64,000 bases of DNA from Ilumatobacteraceae bacterium (lineage in GTDB: Bacteria; Actinomycetota; Acidimicrobiia; Acidimicrobiales; Ilumatobacteraceae): the NCBI GenBank assembly GCA_021299715.1, contig JAJTEL010000004.1, forward strand, positions 101,716 to 165,715. Direction: 5' to 3'. The notes under the pieces are model-generated. The model was not told the origin of the DNA. It did not search any database and saw only the letters and a program-made list of their open reading frames with translations. Made by a program: the position numbers and the translations under genes. Shown here piece after piece: positions 1 to 10,336 of the stretch; position 1 is the stretch's first letter, and every line of letters begins with the position of its first letter.

Positions 1-474
1 TCTATGGGTGGTGCTCTCACGTTGTGGGTAGGCGCCGAGCATCCCGACGTACTCGGATTGGTGTGCGTGAACCCAGCTACGCAACCCCAACCTGCGGAGG
101 TGTTGGGAATGTTGCGTGACATGGTTGCAAGCGGAGCAGAAGTGATGGACGGAATTGGTTCCGACATTGCCGAACCTGGTGTGGTGGAAACCGCATATGC
201 CGGAACACCACTCGCGGCTCTTTTGTCTTTTCAAGAAGACGGACTTGTTCCGTTGGCTCAGCGCTACTCGTCAATGAAGATGCCGTTGTTGTTGTTCACA
301 TCCGTGCAAGACCATGTTGTCAGTCCTTCGGATAGCGATGCGCTAGCGGCTAGCTATGGTGGGTCTGTTGAGCGCGTCATGTTGGAACGTAGCTATCACG
401 TCGCCACACAAGACTTCGATAAGGGAATCATCTTTGAGGGAGCGGTTGCATTTGCACATCGCGTCACTGCGTAA
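1..474 (+). CDS. Alpha/beta-hydrolase, Est30-type carboxylesterase (5' truncated by window edge)
   Basis: The gene enters from the left edge. Bases 1-3 encode the serine of a Ser-Met-Gly-Gly nucleophile elbow, so only the part from the catalytic serine onward is visible (157 residues). A likely acid residue lies in SVQDHVV and the catalytic histidine in LERSYHVATQDFDK. This arrangement is typical of the Est30/YvaK carboxylesterases and monoacylglycerol lipases, which hydrolyse short to medium chain esters in the cytosol. The stop shares one base with the lgt start (TAATG), so the two are probably translationally coupled. The family call is firm; the substrate is unknown. Confidence 0.85.
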   Translation, partial: SMGGALTLWVGAEHPDVLGLVCVNPATQPQPAEVLGMLRDMVASGAEVMDGIGSDIAEPGVVETAYAGTPLAALLSFQEDGLVPLAQRYSSMKMPLLLFTSVQDHVVSPSDSDALAASYGGSVERVMLERSYHVATQDFDKGIIFEGAVAFAHRVTA

Positions 475-1325
475 TGCTGGCACTGGCTGCGACAACACTT
501 CTGTCATCTATCCCTAGCCCATCATCGGGGGCTCTGTCGCTTGGTTCGTTAAAGCTCAATGCCTACGGACTCATGATTGCAATCGGCGTCATAGTTGCTG
601 TGCGAATAGCAGGGCGTCGCGCCGAAAAATTTGGTGTTGCAACCATGGAGGATTTCTCTTCAATTGCGACGTGGGCAGTACCCGCTGGAATTATTGGTGG
701 GCGTGTGTACCACGTGATTACCGATGTGCAATTGTTTCGCGACAATTGGGTTGATGCGTTCAAGATTTGGCAAGGTGGCTTAGGCATTTGGGGCGGTGTG
801 CTTGCCGGGGTTCTCGTGGGGTTCTGGCGAGCAAAGGTCCGTGGTCTCGATGCGTGGTGGATCTTGACATGTGCTGCTCCAGCGATTCCCGTTGCCCAAG
901 CCATCGGCCGTTGGGGAAATTGGTGGAATCAGGAATTGTTCGGCCGACCAACCGATCTGCCGTGGGCATTGAGTGTCTCAAATGGAACCGCAATCAAGGC
1001 GGGGTATCCGATAGGCACCACATTCCATCCCACGTTTCTGTATGAATCACTCGCGTGTCTTGCACTTGCCGCACTACTGCTCGTTGTGGAGAAGCGTTTT
1101 TCTCCAGCCCGCGGGCGGCTCATTGCCTGGTACGCGGCGGGGTACACCACATTTCGTTTCTTTATCGAAGGGCTTCGCATTGACTCGGCCCACAGCGCCG
1201 GTGGGCTTCGATTGAACCAGTGGGTGTCGTTGGTGGTCTTTGCGATAGCCGTGGGTTGGCTGGCGGTGGACGCTCGGCGTTCTCGTGACGGTGCCAAACC
1301 GTCTACGGTCACATCCCATGAGTGA
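474..1325 (+). CDS. lgt: Prolipoprotein diacylglyceryl transferase
   Basis: Lgt transfers diacylglycerol from phosphatidylglycerol to the lipobox cysteine of prolipoproteins in the cytoplasmic membrane. The 283-residue protein has several hydrophobic segments, the early LNAYGLMIAIG segment, the GGLGIWGGVLAG stretch and the family signature around RWGNWWNQELFGRP. Length is normal for the family. The ATG overlaps the stop of the upstream esterase by one base, and the end overlaps the next gene by eight bases. Its clients in this window include the lipoprotein binding proteins FbpA-like, BtuF and ThiB. Confidence 0.95.
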   Translation: MLALAATTLLSSIPSPSSGALSLGSLKLNAYGLMIAIGVIVAVRIAGRRAEKFGVATMEDFSSIATWAVPAGIIGGRVYHVITDVQLFRDNWVDAFKIWQGGLGIWGGVLAGVLVGFWRAKVRGLDAWWILTCAAPAIPVAQAIGRWGNWWNQELFGRPTDLPWALSVSNGTAIKAGYPIGTTFHPTFLYESLACLALAALLLVVEKRFSPARGRLIAWYAAGYTTFRFFIEGLRIDSAHSAGGLRLNQWVSLVVFAIAVGWLAVDARRSRDGAKPSTVTSHE

Positions 1326-2127
1326 ATGTCTGTACGAAGTCCGCGAGCCAGGAATTGGTCTCATTACTTTCAATCGTCCCGATCGTCTAAACGCGTGGAC
1401 AGGCCGCATGGGTCACGAATACTTCGAGGCAATCGATAAGGCAGTTGCAGATCCCAACGTTCGCGTCATTGTTGTTACTGGCGCTGGCAAGGGCTATTGC
1501 GCTGGCGCTGACATGGGAACACTACAAGGAATTCCTGCTGGCGATGCGGCAGCGAAAAAAGACGAACGCAACGACAACATTCTTGAAGGTCGCATGCAAG
1601 ATGAGATCACGCGAATTTCAAAACCAGTTATTGCAGCAGTGAACGGCGCAGCAGCCGGACTCGGTTTAGTTCAAGCATTGATGTGCGACATTCGATTCGC
1701 AGCCGACACCGCAAAATTCACGTGTGCATTTTCAAAGCGCGGACTCATCGCGGAATACGGCATCTCGTGGGTCTTGCCTCGCCTTGTAGGTCAAGCAAAT
1801 GCTCTCGACCTTCTTATGTCTAGCCGTGTCATCCTTGCCGATGAAGCGCATGCACTTGGAATGGTGAACAAAGTTGTTCCCGCAGATCAACTTATGGATG
1901 TTGTGATGGCATACGCATCAGACCTTGCACAAAATGTTTCTCCGTCGTCAATGGCGGTCATGAAGCGACAGGTCTATGGCGACTATGCAAAGGACGTCTC
2001 CACGGCAAGTAAAGATGCACTTGTGTTGATGGGTCAGTCATTTGGCCGACCTGACTTTAAAGAGGGAGTGCAAAGTTTCGTTCAGAAGCGTCAGGCCGAA
2101 TTCCCACCTGTTGACCCCACGGCATAA
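1318..2127 (+). CDS. Enoyl-CoA hydratase/isomerase family protein
   Basis: This 269-residue crotonase-fold protein probably hydrates or isomerises acyl-CoA thioesters. It shows the oxyanion-hole segments GKGYCAGADMGTL and VNGAAAGLGLVQALMCD, and a glutamate in GLIAEYGISWVLPR where crotonases carry a catalytic acid. The start chosen is the ATG at 1318 (MSECLYEV), inside the ATGAGTGA overlap with lgt. An upstream in-frame start at 1285 would overlap lgt more deeply and adds no family-like sequence. The exact substrate cannot be told from sequence; the acyl-CoA dehydrogenase at 5.4 kb could belong to the same kind of fatty or branched acyl-CoA breakdown. Confidence 0.88.
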   Translation: MSECLYEVREPGIGLITFNRPDRLNAWTGRMGHEYFEAIDKAVADPNVRVIVVTGAGKGYCAGADMGTLQGIPAGDAAAKKDERNDNILEGRMQDEITRISKPVIAAVNGAAAGLGLVQALMCDIRFAADTAKFTCAFSKRGLIAEYGISWVLPRLVGQANALDLLMSSRVILADEAHALGMVNKVVPADQLMDVVMAYASDLAQNVSPSSMAVMKRQVYGDYAKDVSTASKDALVLMGQSFGRPDFKEGVQSFVQKRQAEFPPVDPTA

Positions 2128-2163
2128 CGCCAAATAGGCAGGGGCGTCTGTGGACGCGGCTCG

Positions 2164-2169
2164 TAGGCT
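2164..2169 (+). promoter_or_regulatory. -10 box of gatCAB
   Basis: TAGGCT lies eight bases before the GTG of gatC, with no Shine-Dalgarno between, which suggests a leaderless transcript. Confidence 0.5.
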
Positions 2170-2177
2170 TAAGAACC

Positions 2178-2489
2178 GTGACACAGTCCGGTAGCCCCAT
2201 TTCAGCGTCAGACGTGGCCAAGGTGGCCCGCCTCGCTCGCCTCGATATTGACGATGCTCAGGTAGAGCACTTCACCGAACAACTCGGCAAGGTGATGGGC
2301 CACTTCAGCGATATTGATGCGCTCGATCTGTCTTCGGTTGAACCCATGACTCAGCCGTACCCATTAGTCAATGTCATGCGCGAAGACATTGAACTTCCCA
2401 CTCTTGACACCGACGAAGTGCTGGCCGCAGCACCCGCTGCTGAAGAGCGTCGCTTCCGTGTTCCACCCATTGTCGGATTGGACGGCTAG
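2178..2489 (+). CDS. gatC: Aspartyl/glutamyl-tRNA amidotransferase subunit C
   Basis: GatC is the small scaffold subunit of the GatCAB complex, which converts Glu-tRNA(Gln) and Asp-tRNA(Asn) to the amide forms. The 103-residue protein has the family opening ([20 protein letters not shown]), the central segment [16 protein letters not shown] and the C-terminal FRVPPIVG. Translation probably begins at GTG 2178. It is the first gene of gatC-gatA-gatB, with two bases between gatC and gatA. Confidence 0.95.
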   Translation: MTQSGSPISASDVAKVARLARLDIDDAQVEHFTEQLGKVMGHFSDIDALDLSSVEPMTQPYPLVNVMREDIELPTLDTDEVLAAAPAAEERRFRVPPIVGLDG

Positions 2490-2491
2490 TC

Positions 2492-3928
2492 ATGGCCAGT
2501 ATTCCTTCCACCGCATCGGGCATCGCATCTGCAGTTTCGTCCGGTTCAGTCAGTGCGCGCACAGTTGTCGACGCACATCTTGAACAAATTGCCGCACGTG
2601 ACGGCGACATTCACGCGTTCAACTTGGTCACTGCGGATGAAGCCCGTGCACAGGCCGATGCTATTGATGCCGACATTGCCGCAGGGCGCCCTGTGGGGCC
2701 ACTTGCTGGTGTGCCCATTGCGCTGAAAGACAATTTGTGCACACACGGAATTGACACCACATGCTCTTCAAAAATTCTTGAAGGTTGGAAACCCCCGTAT
2801 GACGCAACAGTGGTGTCGCGTTTACGCGCCGCTGGTGCCATCTCTGTAGGCAAAACAAACTTGGATGAGTTTGCTATGGGTTCAAGCACCGAGAACTCTG
2901 CGTTTGGTGCAACAAAGAATCCGCTCGACTTGTCGCGCGTGCCCGGCGGTTCTAGTGGTGGCAGTGCAGCGGCCGTTGCTGCTGGTTTTGCGCCGGTCAG
3001 TCTTGGTTCCGACACGGGCGGAAGTATTCGTCAGCCCGCAGCGTTGTGCGGTGTTGTTGGTGTAAAGCCAACATACGGAATGGTCAGTCGCTATGGCCTT
3101 GTTGCGTACGCAAGTTCGCTCGATCAAATCGGGCCATTTGCAACAACAGTGTCCGACGCAGCACTCATTACCGAAGTCATTTCGGGTCATGACCCCATGG
3201 ACTCAACTTCTATTCCGCAATCCGCGCCATCTCTGGTGGGTGCAGTGACCCAAGGTGTTTCCGGAATGCGTATTGGCCGCGTGACAGATCTTCCAGGTGG
3301 CGCAGAACCAGAAGTGATGGAGCGCTTGAATGCAGCGTTCGATGCGTTGGCGGCAGCTGGTGCAACCATTGTGGACATCACCTTGCCCAGCTTGTCGTTC
3401 GCACTAACGGCGTATTACCTCATTGCACCTGCAGAGGCCAGCAGTAACTTGGCCCGCTTCGATGGTGTGCGTTACGGATTGCGTGTGAACGCAGCCGATA
3501 CCAACGCAATGTACGGCGCAACACGTGCGGCAGGTTTCGGAGATGAAGTAAAGCGCCGCATCATGCTTGGTACGTATGCGTTGTCTGCCGGGTATTACGA
3601 CGCGTACTACGGCAAGGCATTGAAGGTTCGCCGAATCATCGCTGAAGATTTCGATGCGGCATACAAAAACGTTGACGCCATTGTTATTCCAACATCGCCG
3701 CTCGTTGCGTTCAAGGCCGGAGAAAAAGTAGATGACCCAATGGCCATGTATCTGTGCGACATCTACACAATTCCTACAAACTTGGCTGGTCACCCCGCAA
3801 TGAGTGTTCCCTTCGGAACCGGTGCGCATCACTTGCCCGTTGGTATGCAGGTTCTCGCACCAGCGCTTGGTGAAGCAGCAATGTTTCGCGTAGGCGGGGC
3901 ACTTGAAGCAGCAGGAGGCGCACAATGA
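2492..3928 (+). CDS. gatA: Aspartyl/glutamyl-tRNA amidotransferase subunit A
   Basis: GatA is the amidase-signature subunit that releases ammonia from glutamine for tRNA-dependent amidation. The Ser-cisSer-Lys triad is visible: the lysine in [10 protein letters not shown], and the serines in the glycine/serine-rich loop [14 protein letters not shown] followed by [12 protein letters not shown]. The 478-residue length fits the family. It starts two bases after gatC and its stop overlaps the gatB start (ATGA). Confidence 0.97.
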   Translation: MASIPSTASGIASAVSSGSVSARTVVDAHLEQIAARDGDIHAFNLVTADEARAQADAIDADIAAGRPVGPLAGVPIALKDNLCTHGIDTTCSSKILEGWKPPYDATVVSRLRAAGAISVGKTNLDEFAMGSSTENSAFGATKNPLDLSRVPGGSSGGSAAAVAAGFAPVSLGSDTGGSIRQPAALCGVVGVKPTYGMVSRYGLVAYASSLDQIGPFATTVSDAALITEVISGHDPMDSTSIPQSAPSLVGAVTQGVSGMRIGRVTDLPGGAEPEVMERLNAAFDALAAAGATIVDITLPSLSFALTAYYLIAPAEASSNLARFDGVRYGLRVNAADTNAMYGATRAAGFGDEVKRRIMLGTYALSAGYYDAYYGKALKVRRIIAEDFDAAYKNVDAIVIPTSPLVAFKAGEKVDDPMAMYLCDIYTIPTNLAGHPAMSVPFGTGAHHLPVGMQVLAPALGEAAMFRVGGALEAAGGAQ

Positions 3929-5397
3929 GCGACAGCACTCTTAGTTCAGTTGTTGCCACTGAAGACCAGTTACTTCCTGGTGGCTGGGAAATGATTGTTG
4001 GTCTTGAAGTGCACGTTGAACTTGCAACTCGCACCAAGTTGTTCAGCGGTTCGCCAAACCGTTTCGGTGACGAACCCAATGTCAATATCGACCCTGTCAC
4101 TTTGGGTCTTCCTGGCGCACTACCTGTTCTGAACAAGCAAGCGGTTGAACTCGCCATGCGTATTGGACTTGCACTGAATTGCCGAATTCAAAAGTGCATC
4201 TTCCACCGCAAGAACTACTTCTATCCCGACATGCCAAAGGCATACCAAATCAGCCAGTACGACCTTCCGTTGAACGCCGATGGTTTCCTTGCTTTGCCCA
4301 GCGGAACTGTTGTGGGAGTTGAACGTGCACACCTCGAAGAAGACACAGGCAAGAGCACTCACGTTGGTGGTGCCACGGGTCGAATTCATGGAAGTGACTA
4401 CTCGCTTATCGACTTCAATCGTGCAGGCGTTCCCTTGGTAGAAATTGTGTCGCGTCCCGACATTCGCACCAGCGAACAAGCCAAGGAATACGTGGCCGAG
4501 TTACGCGCAATTCTTGAAGCCATCGGTGCATCGGACGCAAAAATGGAAGAAGGTTCCATGCGTTGCGACGCCAACGTGTCGGTGCACAAGATTGGTACCC
4601 CGTACGGCACACGTTGCGAAATTAAGAATGTGAACTCAATTCGTGCACTTGGTCGCGCAATCGATTACGAAGCACGTCGTCAAATTGATGTTCTCGATTC
4701 TGGCGGCACAATTCGCCAAGAAACACGGCACTGGGACGATGCAGAAGGTCGTACACACACGTTGCGTACCAAAGAAGACGCAGACGATTACAGATACTTT
4801 CCAGAACCAGATTTGGTCACACTCGACCCATCTGCTGAATGGATTGAATCAGTTCGTCAGTCGTTGCCAGCGCTTCCGGCCGCACGACGAGCAATGTTGC
4901 AAGAACTCACTGGGTACGACCCACAAAGTGAAGCAGTCATTGTCGCCGTAGAGCGTGGTCAGCATGAATACGTGAAGGCAATTGCAGATGCCGGCGGAGA
5001 CCCGGTGAAAGCACTCATTTATGTCACGCAGGCTTTCGCCGAGGCAGGTGCACAACCTGCAGTTCCACCTGCAGACATTGCGGCGCTCACTATCTTGGAA
5101 CGCGACAACAAGTTGTCGGCGACGCAAGCCAAGACTGTGTTGGCTGAAATTGTTGCTAATGGGGGCGGAGACGCCGCGGCCATTGCCGCATCGAAAGGTT
5201 TCGAAGCCATGGACACATCTGCCGTTGAGGCGATGGTGGACGAAGCAATCGCAGCAGATCCCGACGCGTGGGCAAAATATTGCGCTGGCGAAGAAAAAGC
5301 TGCCGGTGCAATCGTTGGTCGAGTCATGAAAGCCAGCAAAGGCAAGGCCGACGGCAAGATTGTGTCGGCAATTATGCAATCGCGTCGCGGCTCGTAG
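3925..5397 (+). CDS. gatB: Aspartyl/glutamyl-tRNA amidotransferase subunit B
   Basis: GatB phosphorylates the mischarged aminoacyl-tRNA and amidates it with ammonia channelled from GatA. The 490-residue protein has the GatB opening ([17 protein letters not shown]), the [18 protein letters not shown] segment, the [17 protein letters not shown] segment, and the C-terminal YqeY-like tail that recognises the tRNA (from about residue 340). It overlaps gatA by four bases. The presence of GatCAB suggests that Gln-tRNA, Asn-tRNA or both are made by the indirect route. Confidence 0.97.
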   Translation: MSDSTLSSVVATEDQLLPGGWEMIVGLEVHVELATRTKLFSGSPNRFGDEPNVNIDPVTLGLPGALPVLNKQAVELAMRIGLALNCRIQKCIFHRKNYFYPDMPKAYQISQYDLPLNADGFLALPSGTVVGVERAHLEEDTGKSTHVGGATGRIHGSDYSLIDFNRAGVPLVEIVSRPDIRTSEQAKEYVAELRAILEAIGASDAKMEEGSMRCDANVSVHKIGTPYGTRCEIKNVNSIRALGRAIDYEARRQIDVLDSGGTIRQETRHWDDAEGRTHTLRTKEDADDYRYFPEPDLVTLDPSAEWIESVRQSLPALPAARRAMLQELTGYDPQSEAVIVAVERGQHEYVKAIADAGGDPVKALIYVTQAFAEAGAQPAVPPADIAALTILERDNKLSATQAKTVLAEIVANGGGDAAAIAASKGFEAMDTSAVEAMVDEAIAADPDAWAKYCAGEEKAAGAIVGRVMKASKGKADGKIVSAIMQSRRGS

Positions 5398-5415
5398 GGT
5401 TCTGCGCCTAGGGCG

Positions 5416-5421
5416 TACTGT
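5416..5421 (+). promoter_or_regulatory. -10 box of acyl-CoA dehydrogenase gene
   Basis: TACTGT lies six bases before the ATG at 5428, consistent with a leaderless transcript starting inside the 30-base gap after gatB. Confidence 0.45.
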
Positions 5422-5427
5422 TCGCCC

Positions 5428-6684
5428 ATGGACTTTGAGATTCCCGCAGACATTCAAAAGACCCTGAACGACCTCGATGCGTTCATTGAAGCCGAGATAA
5501 AACCACTGCAGGCACAAGACGACAATGAGCGTTTTTTTGATCATCGTCGCGAATGGGCACGAACAGATTTTGACAACGACGGTGTTCCACGTGCTGACTG
5601 GGAAGCACTACTTCGCGAAATGCGTCGCCGTGCCGATGCAGCAGGGTGGCTACGACTTGCACTTCCGAAAGAGTTTGGTGGGCAAGACGCCACCAACTTG
5701 AAGATGGCAATCATTCGTGAGCATCTGGCAACAAAAGGTCTTGGTCTTCACAACGACCTACAGAACGAATCAAGCATCGTTGGCAACTTTCCTACCGTGT
5801 TAATGATGCGCGACTTCGGAACTGAAGATCAAAAGAAAAACTGGATGCCCGGATTCCTCGACGGCACAAAGCGACTCGCATTCGGTCTCACCGAACCTGG
5901 ACACGGAAGTGACGCCACATATTTAGAGACCACTGCGTATCGCGATGGCGATGAGTGGGTACTGAACGGTATGAAGCGATGGAACAGTGGCCTTCACCAC
6001 GCCACCCACGACATAATTTTTGCTCGCACAAGTGGCAAGCCCGGAGACCCCAAGGGAATTACTGCATTCTTGGTGCCCACCAATGCACCAGGATTCAAAG
6101 TGGAATTCTTCTGGTGGACATTCAATATGCCAACAGACCATGCAGAAGTAAGTCTCACCGATGTGCGCGTCGGCGCAGACGCTGTGTTTGGCCCTCCTGA
6201 AGAGGGGCTTGCGCTAGCACAACATTTCGTGCACGAAAACAGAATTCGTCAGGCTGCAAGTTCTTTAGGTGCTGCACAGTTCTGCATCAATGAAGCAGTT
6301 CGATATTCCAATGAGCGCATTACCTGGGGCAAGAAACTCAGCGTGAATCAGGGAATTCAGTTTCCGCTTGTTGAACTGCACACAGAAGCTGCAATGTTGC
6401 GTCAGATGATTCGTTACACAGCGTGGATGTTGGATCACAAACATCACATGGAAGTCACGCACTTGGTTGCTATGTGTAACTATCGCGCCAATCGTTTGGC
6501 GTGTGATGCGGCTGACCGCGCCATGCAAACGTGTGGTGGAGTGGGGTACAGCCGCCACATGCCGTTCGAGCACATCTATAGACACCACCGTCGTTACCGA
6601 ATTACCGAGGGTTCTGAAGAAATTCAGATGCGCAAAGTTGCCAGCAATCTTTTCGGATTCGGTGCATCGCCAGACCGGCGATAA
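5428..6684 (+). CDS. Acyl-CoA dehydrogenase
   Basis: This 418-residue flavoprotein removes two hydrogens from an acyl-CoA, passing electrons to ETF. The FAD/substrate signature is visible in AFGLTEPGHGSDA, followed by the beta-barrel domain (WVLNGMKRWNSG), and the C-terminal helical domain ends with MQTCGGVGYSRHMPFEHIYR and RITEGSEEIQM, where the glutamate of TEG matches the catalytic base of medium-chain enzymes. It appears to be transcribed alone after gatB. The chain-length preference is not readable from sequence. It ends five bases from the convergent ABC transporter gene. Confidence 0.92.
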   Translation: MDFEIPADIQKTLNDLDAFIEAEIKPLQAQDDNERFFDHRREWARTDFDNDGVPRADWEALLREMRRRADAAGWLRLALPKEFGGQDATNLKMAIIREHLATKGLGLHNDLQNESSIVGNFPTVLMMRDFGTEDQKKNWMPGFLDGTKRLAFGLTEPGHGSDATYLETTAYRDGDEWVLNGMKRWNSGLHHATHDIIFARTSGKPGDPKGITAFLVPTNAPGFKVEFFWWTFNMPTDHAEVSLTDVRVGADAVFGPPEEGLALAQHFVHENRIRQAASSLGAAQFCINEAVRYSNERITWGKKLSVNQGIQFPLVELHTEAAMLRQMIRYTAWMLDHKHHMEVTHLVAMCNYRANRLACDAADRAMQTCGGVGYSRHMPFEHIYRHHRRYRITEGSEEIQMRKVASNLFGFGASPDRR

Positions 6685-6689
6685 CGGTC

Positions 6690-7742
6690 TTACGCGTCAA
6701 ACGCCAGAACACGACCGTGGACAACGACTCCCACGGTGGATCCGACATCGGGCAAAAGTCGGGCATGTAAACGCACGGTGGCCATAGTTCCGTCGGCAAA
6801 TCGAACATCAACGGTGCCGTCGTGTCCGAAGTACCGAGTGGCAACAACGTCACCCGTGACTCGTGCCCCAGAAGAATCAGCATTCACAATTTCGAATTGT
6901 TCGGGTCTAATCATGACCTGCACAGACCCACTTGCATGTTCGCGAAGTAATTCAATGTCTCCAAATGATGTGTTCACGGTGTTGCCAATGGCGCCCACAG
7001 TTCCGCGCACAGACACTGTTTCACCAATGAATTCAGCAACTTCGGGAGTAGTGGGTGCGTGGTACACACTGACAGGATCTGAGAACTGCGCGATATTTCC
7101 CTTCAGCAGAACCGCAACTGAATCGGCGGTAGAGAGCGCTTCGTCTTGGTCGTGGGTCACCCACACAGCAGTGACTTGTTCGGCTCGCAGAATGGTGACC
7201 ACTTGGTCTCGAAGCGATTCCCGTAATCCTGCATCGAGTGCAGAGAACGGTTCATCAAGCAACACAAGAGTGGGACGTGTTGCGAGTGCGCGTGCAAGCG
7301 CCACACGTTGTTGCATTCCGCCGGAAAGTTCCGACGGCATGAGGGAACCAGATGTTGGAAGTCCAACAAGTTCAAGCATCTCGGCAACTCGTGTTTTTGT
7401 TTCGCGTGATTTGCGCTGTGTAAGACCAAATGCAACGTTTTGCGCAACGGTGAGATGCGGAAACAAGGCGCCTTCTTGTGGAACCAATGCAACACCACGT
7501 TGGTGTGGCGGTACCCATGAGTTTTCACTGGCAACGCAGACACCATCGATAGAGACTGAGCCGTGTTGTGGTCGTTCAAGGCCAGCGATGATGCGAAGAA
7601 GTGTGGTCTTTCCTCCACCCGATGGTCCGAGTAGGGCAGTGATGCTTCCGTGTTGAGCAGTGAGGTTGATGGAGTTCAGAACGTGCGTGGAGCCAAAACG
7701 ATGGGACACACCGTGCAGTTCAAGAGCAGGTGACGATGTCAT
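6690..7742 (-). CDS. Fe(III)-type ABC importer, ATP-binding subunit
   Basis: The 350-residue protein energises uptake by the adjacent permease. It has a Walker A (GPSGGGKTT), signature motif (LSGGMQQR), Walker B (LVLLDEPFSALD), a His switch (VTHDQDEA) and a C-terminal TOBE-like domain from about residue 240, as in FbpC and other CUT-type ATPases. It is the third gene of a three-gene minus-strand operon and overlaps the permease by four bases. Iron specificity is inferred from the FbpA/FbpB-like partners and the metal-operator-like repeats upstream; no sequence feature in the ATPase itself fixes the substrate. Confidence 0.88.
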   Translation of the reverse strand: MTSSPALELHGVSHRFGSTHVLNSINLTAQHGSITALLGPSGGGKTTLLRIIAGLERPQHGSVSIDGVCVASENSWVPPHQRGVALVPQEGALFPHLTVAQNVAFGLTQRKSRETKTRVAEMLELVGLPTSGSLMPSELSGGMQQRVALARALATRPTLVLLDEPFSALDAGLRESLRDQVVTILRAEQVTAVWVTHDQDEALSTADSVAVLLKGNIAQFSDPVSVYHAPTTPEVAEFIGETVSVRGTVGAIGNTVNTSFGDIELLREHASGSVQVMIRPEQFEIVNADSSGARVTGDVVATRYFGHDGTVDVRFADGTMATVRLHARLLPDVGSTVGVVVHGRVLAFDA

Positions 7743-9265
7743 GATCCACCATCTTTCATGGAAGACAGTGTGCCAAGAAGCGCAGTGGGAAGCGCTGCCA
7801 ATATCAACATTGCCAGAGCAAATGGGCCAACTGCGGCGTAGTCAGAGATGGTGCTGAAGTCCCAAATCTTGGTAGACAACGTGTTCATTCCGGTGGGTCG
7901 TAACAGCAGCGTGACGGGTAGTTCCTTTACCGCAGCCAGCATGGTTAATGCCGAACCTGCAAGTACACCAGGCAACGCAATGGGAAGAGTGACACGCAAC
8001 AAAGTCTGGAAAGAGTTTGTGCCAAGGCTGTGCGCTACCTCTTCCAACGACACCGGCGTTTTCTCGAGTGCAGCGCGAAGCGATGCCACCATCACCGGGA
8101 GAAAGATGATGACTTGGCCAAAGACCAAGAGCGGAAACTCTTGATACCACGGACGAGCAACGCGAATACCCACATAGACAACAGAGATGGCAACCACGAT
8201 TCCAGGTAATGCGTGCGTGATGTATGTGAGGCGTTCGGGAAGGCGAGCAATAATGCCCTTGCCGCGAACCGCGCACCACGTAACGGGCAAAGCAAGCAAC
8301 AAGGTGACAATTGCTGTGGCACTGCCGTTAATGAATGATTGCCCAGTTGCTTTCCATACGGTTGCCCAATCTGTTGCGCGCGTAGTGCTTCGTCCAAGCC
8401 ATGACACAACATTCACTACGGGAACACCAACGGCGGGAACAAGAACAAACGACGTACCCACAAGCACAACCACGCGTGCACGCAGAGAAAGTTGTGAATG
8501 TCGTTGGCGCGCGGCATTAGATTTTCGTGCCGACGTGTCGTCTCCGCGCGCAAACGATTCAGCAAGCGTGAGAGCTAACGCCGCGGCAATGAGAACAAGT
8601 GACAAGGTGGCCGCACGCGTGGGATTAAATCCTGCTCGGTACGCCCCGTAAATCACCCATGTGAAGACTTCGTGGCGCATTGCTGCAACCGCGCCGAAGT
8701 CGCTGAGCGCGTAGAGAGCCACAAGTAAGCCGCCCGATGCAATGGGTCGACGCAGTTGTGGAAGAAGAACTTCCCGAAGAATGTCAAATGATGATCGCCC
8801 CATTGTTCGTGCAATGTCTTCGTGCACGGGGTCTAGCCGTTTCATGGCTGCTGCTACCGGCAACATGACATACGGATAGCAGGCAAACGTCAGAACTATG
8901 AACGCTCCTGTGAACCCTGAAATGCCAGGTAACCACGAGATCCAGGCAAAGGCAGCCAAATACGACGGAATTGCTAGTGGTAACGAGAACGCAATGGTGA
9001 GAACTGTGCGTCCACGTATTCCAGACAATGTGGTGACCCATGCAGCGAAGATTCCAATCACAATGCTTGCAAGGGTGACGGCCGCAGTGAGAACTCCACT
9101 GCGCCAAATCAGTGTGAGAGTGCGTTGCTGAATCAGCTCGTCAGTAAAGACCTGAATTCCACGGGAGAGTGATTGTGTTCCGAGATACCAGACCGGAACC
9201 AGCGACACAATGGCAGCAGCGAACGCAAGGCCCAGTACGGGGAATGTCGCTCGCGTTCGTTGCAT
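7739..9265 (-). CDS. Fe(III)-type ABC importer, fused permease
   Basis: This 508-residue membrane protein carries two tandem binding-protein-dependent transport permease domains, each with an EAA-type loop (EDIARTMGRSSFDILREVLLP near residue 150, and EEVAHSLGTNSFQTLLRVTLP near residue 410). That fused form is typical of FbpB/ThiP-type importers. It lies between the binding-protein gene and the ATPase gene, with a 22-base gap to the former and a four-base overlap with the latter. It resembles in layout the ThiP-like permease at 39.3 kb, but its neighbours point to iron. Confidence 0.9.
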   Translation of the reverse strand: MQRTRATFPVLGLAFAAAIVSLVPVWYLGTQSLSRGIQVFTDELIQQRTLTLIWRSGVLTAAVTLASIVIGIFAAWVTTLSGIRGRTVLTIAFSLPLAIPSYLAAFAWISWLPGISGFTGAFIVLTFACYPYVMLPVAAAMKRLDPVHEDIARTMGRSSFDILREVLLPQLRRPIASGGLLVALYALSDFGAVAAMRHEVFTWVIYGAYRAGFNPTRAATLSLVLIAAALALTLAESFARGDDTSARKSNAARQRHSQLSLRARVVVLVGTSFVLVPAVGVPVVNVVSWLGRSTTRATDWATVWKATGQSFINGSATAIVTLLLALPVTWCAVRGKGIIARLPERLTYITHALPGIVVAISVVYVGIRVARPWYQEFPLLVFGQVIIFLPVMVASLRAALEKTPVSLEEVAHSLGTNSFQTLLRVTLPIALPGVLAGSALTMLAAVKELPVTLLLRPTGMNTLSTKIWDFSTISDYAAVGPFALAMLILAALPTALLGTLSSMKDGGS

Positions 9266-9287
9266 GCTTACGTTCTTTTATGTTTGC

Positions 9288-10319
9288 TCACTTGGTGAGC
9301 AAACCAACTTTCTGAAGAAGTTCTTGGGTGAGATCTAATGACTTCAAGTCGGACAAGTTGATTGATGGCGCTTGCAGATCAGCAAACGGGGGGAGACCGT
9401 CGGCTTGTGCGGCACCAGAAGTGAGGATGTACTCCCAGGTCTTTTTGCGGAAGTACTCCGCAGCGGTATCGCTCTGAAGAAAGTCAACAAACTTCTGCGC
9501 GGCCGACGAGTGTTTGGCGTTTGCCAAGATGCCAACACCTGCAACGTTCACTAGTCCACCAACGTCACCTGCGGCCATGAATTGGTTCTTTGCAACAACA
9601 GCATCTGCACCTTCGGCTGCAATCTTTTCTAGCAAGTAATAGTGGTTTACTAATCCAAGCGATACCTCTCCGGTATTTACTGCATCGCGGACAGCACTGT
9701 TCTTTTCGTATGCAACTGGCTTGTTCTGCGCAAATGCCGTCAACCATTTTTCTGCGCCATCTTCACCGCGTAACACACGTAGTGCAGTAACAAACGATTG
9801 CCAGGAAGCATTCGTGGGTGCAAATCCAATCTTGCCTGACCATTGTGCGTCGAGCAGACCGTCAATTGTGTTTGGTGGCGTGGGGGCAAGTGTGGGGTTG
9901 TACACAACAACTCGAACGCGGCCAGTGACACCAACCCACTTACGGTTTTCTGAGGAGAATTTCGAGTCAACCAAAGAGAGTGTCTCCGTTGGTAACTCTG
10001 CAAGGTTGTCTTCCACGGCGCCGAGTGCACCGGCATCTTGTGAGAAGAACACATCGGCGGGGCTGGCAGATCCTTCGGTCAACAAAAGTGCTGCCATCTC
10101 GCCACTATCGCCATAACGAGCGTCCACACTGATTCCAGTTTCTTCGGTGAACGCTGCAAATAGATCTTTCACAAGTTCTTCGCTACGGCCGCTGTACACA
10201 GTGACCGTGGTGTCTTCAGATACGGCCGTGGTATCGGATGAAGAACTTGACGAGCCACACGCCGTCAGCACGAACGACAAAGAGGCAACGGCAGCGATAA
10301 AGCGTTGAGATGTTTTCAT
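9288..10319 (-). CDS. Fe(III)-type ABC importer, substrate-binding lipoprotein
   Basis: The 343-residue protein is a periplasm-facing or cell-surface binding lipoprotein, with a signal peptide ending in the lipobox LTACGS, then a serine-rich linker. The mature part begins TVTVYSGRSEELVKDLFAAF, matching the opening of FbpA-type ferric-binding proteins, and has a family-like VNHYYLLEKIAAE segment containing paired tyrosines that bind iron in FbpA relatives. The start ATG is preceded by a strong AAAGGAGG at about 10323-10330. The gene heads the operon and its promoter region contains two tandem inverted repeats that look like metalloregulator sites. Confidence 0.88.
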   Translation of the reverse strand: MKTSQRFIAAVASLSFVLTACGSSSSSSDTTAVSEDTTVTVYSGRSEELVKDLFAAFTEETGISVDARYGDSGEMAALLLTEGSASPADVFFSQDAGALGAVEDNLAELPTETLSLVDSKFSSENRKWVGVTGRVRVVVYNPTLAPTPPNTIDGLLDAQWSGKIGFAPTNASWQSFVTALRVLRGEDGAEKWLTAFAQNKPVAYEKNSAVRDAVNTGEVSLGLVNHYYLLEKIAAEGADAVVAKNQFMAAGDVGGLVNVAGVGILANAKHSSAAQKFVDFLQSDTAAEYFRKKTWEYILTSGAAQADGLPPFADLQAPSINLSDLKSLDLTQELLQKVGLLTK

Positions 10320-10336
10320 GGGTCCTCCTTTGGGGA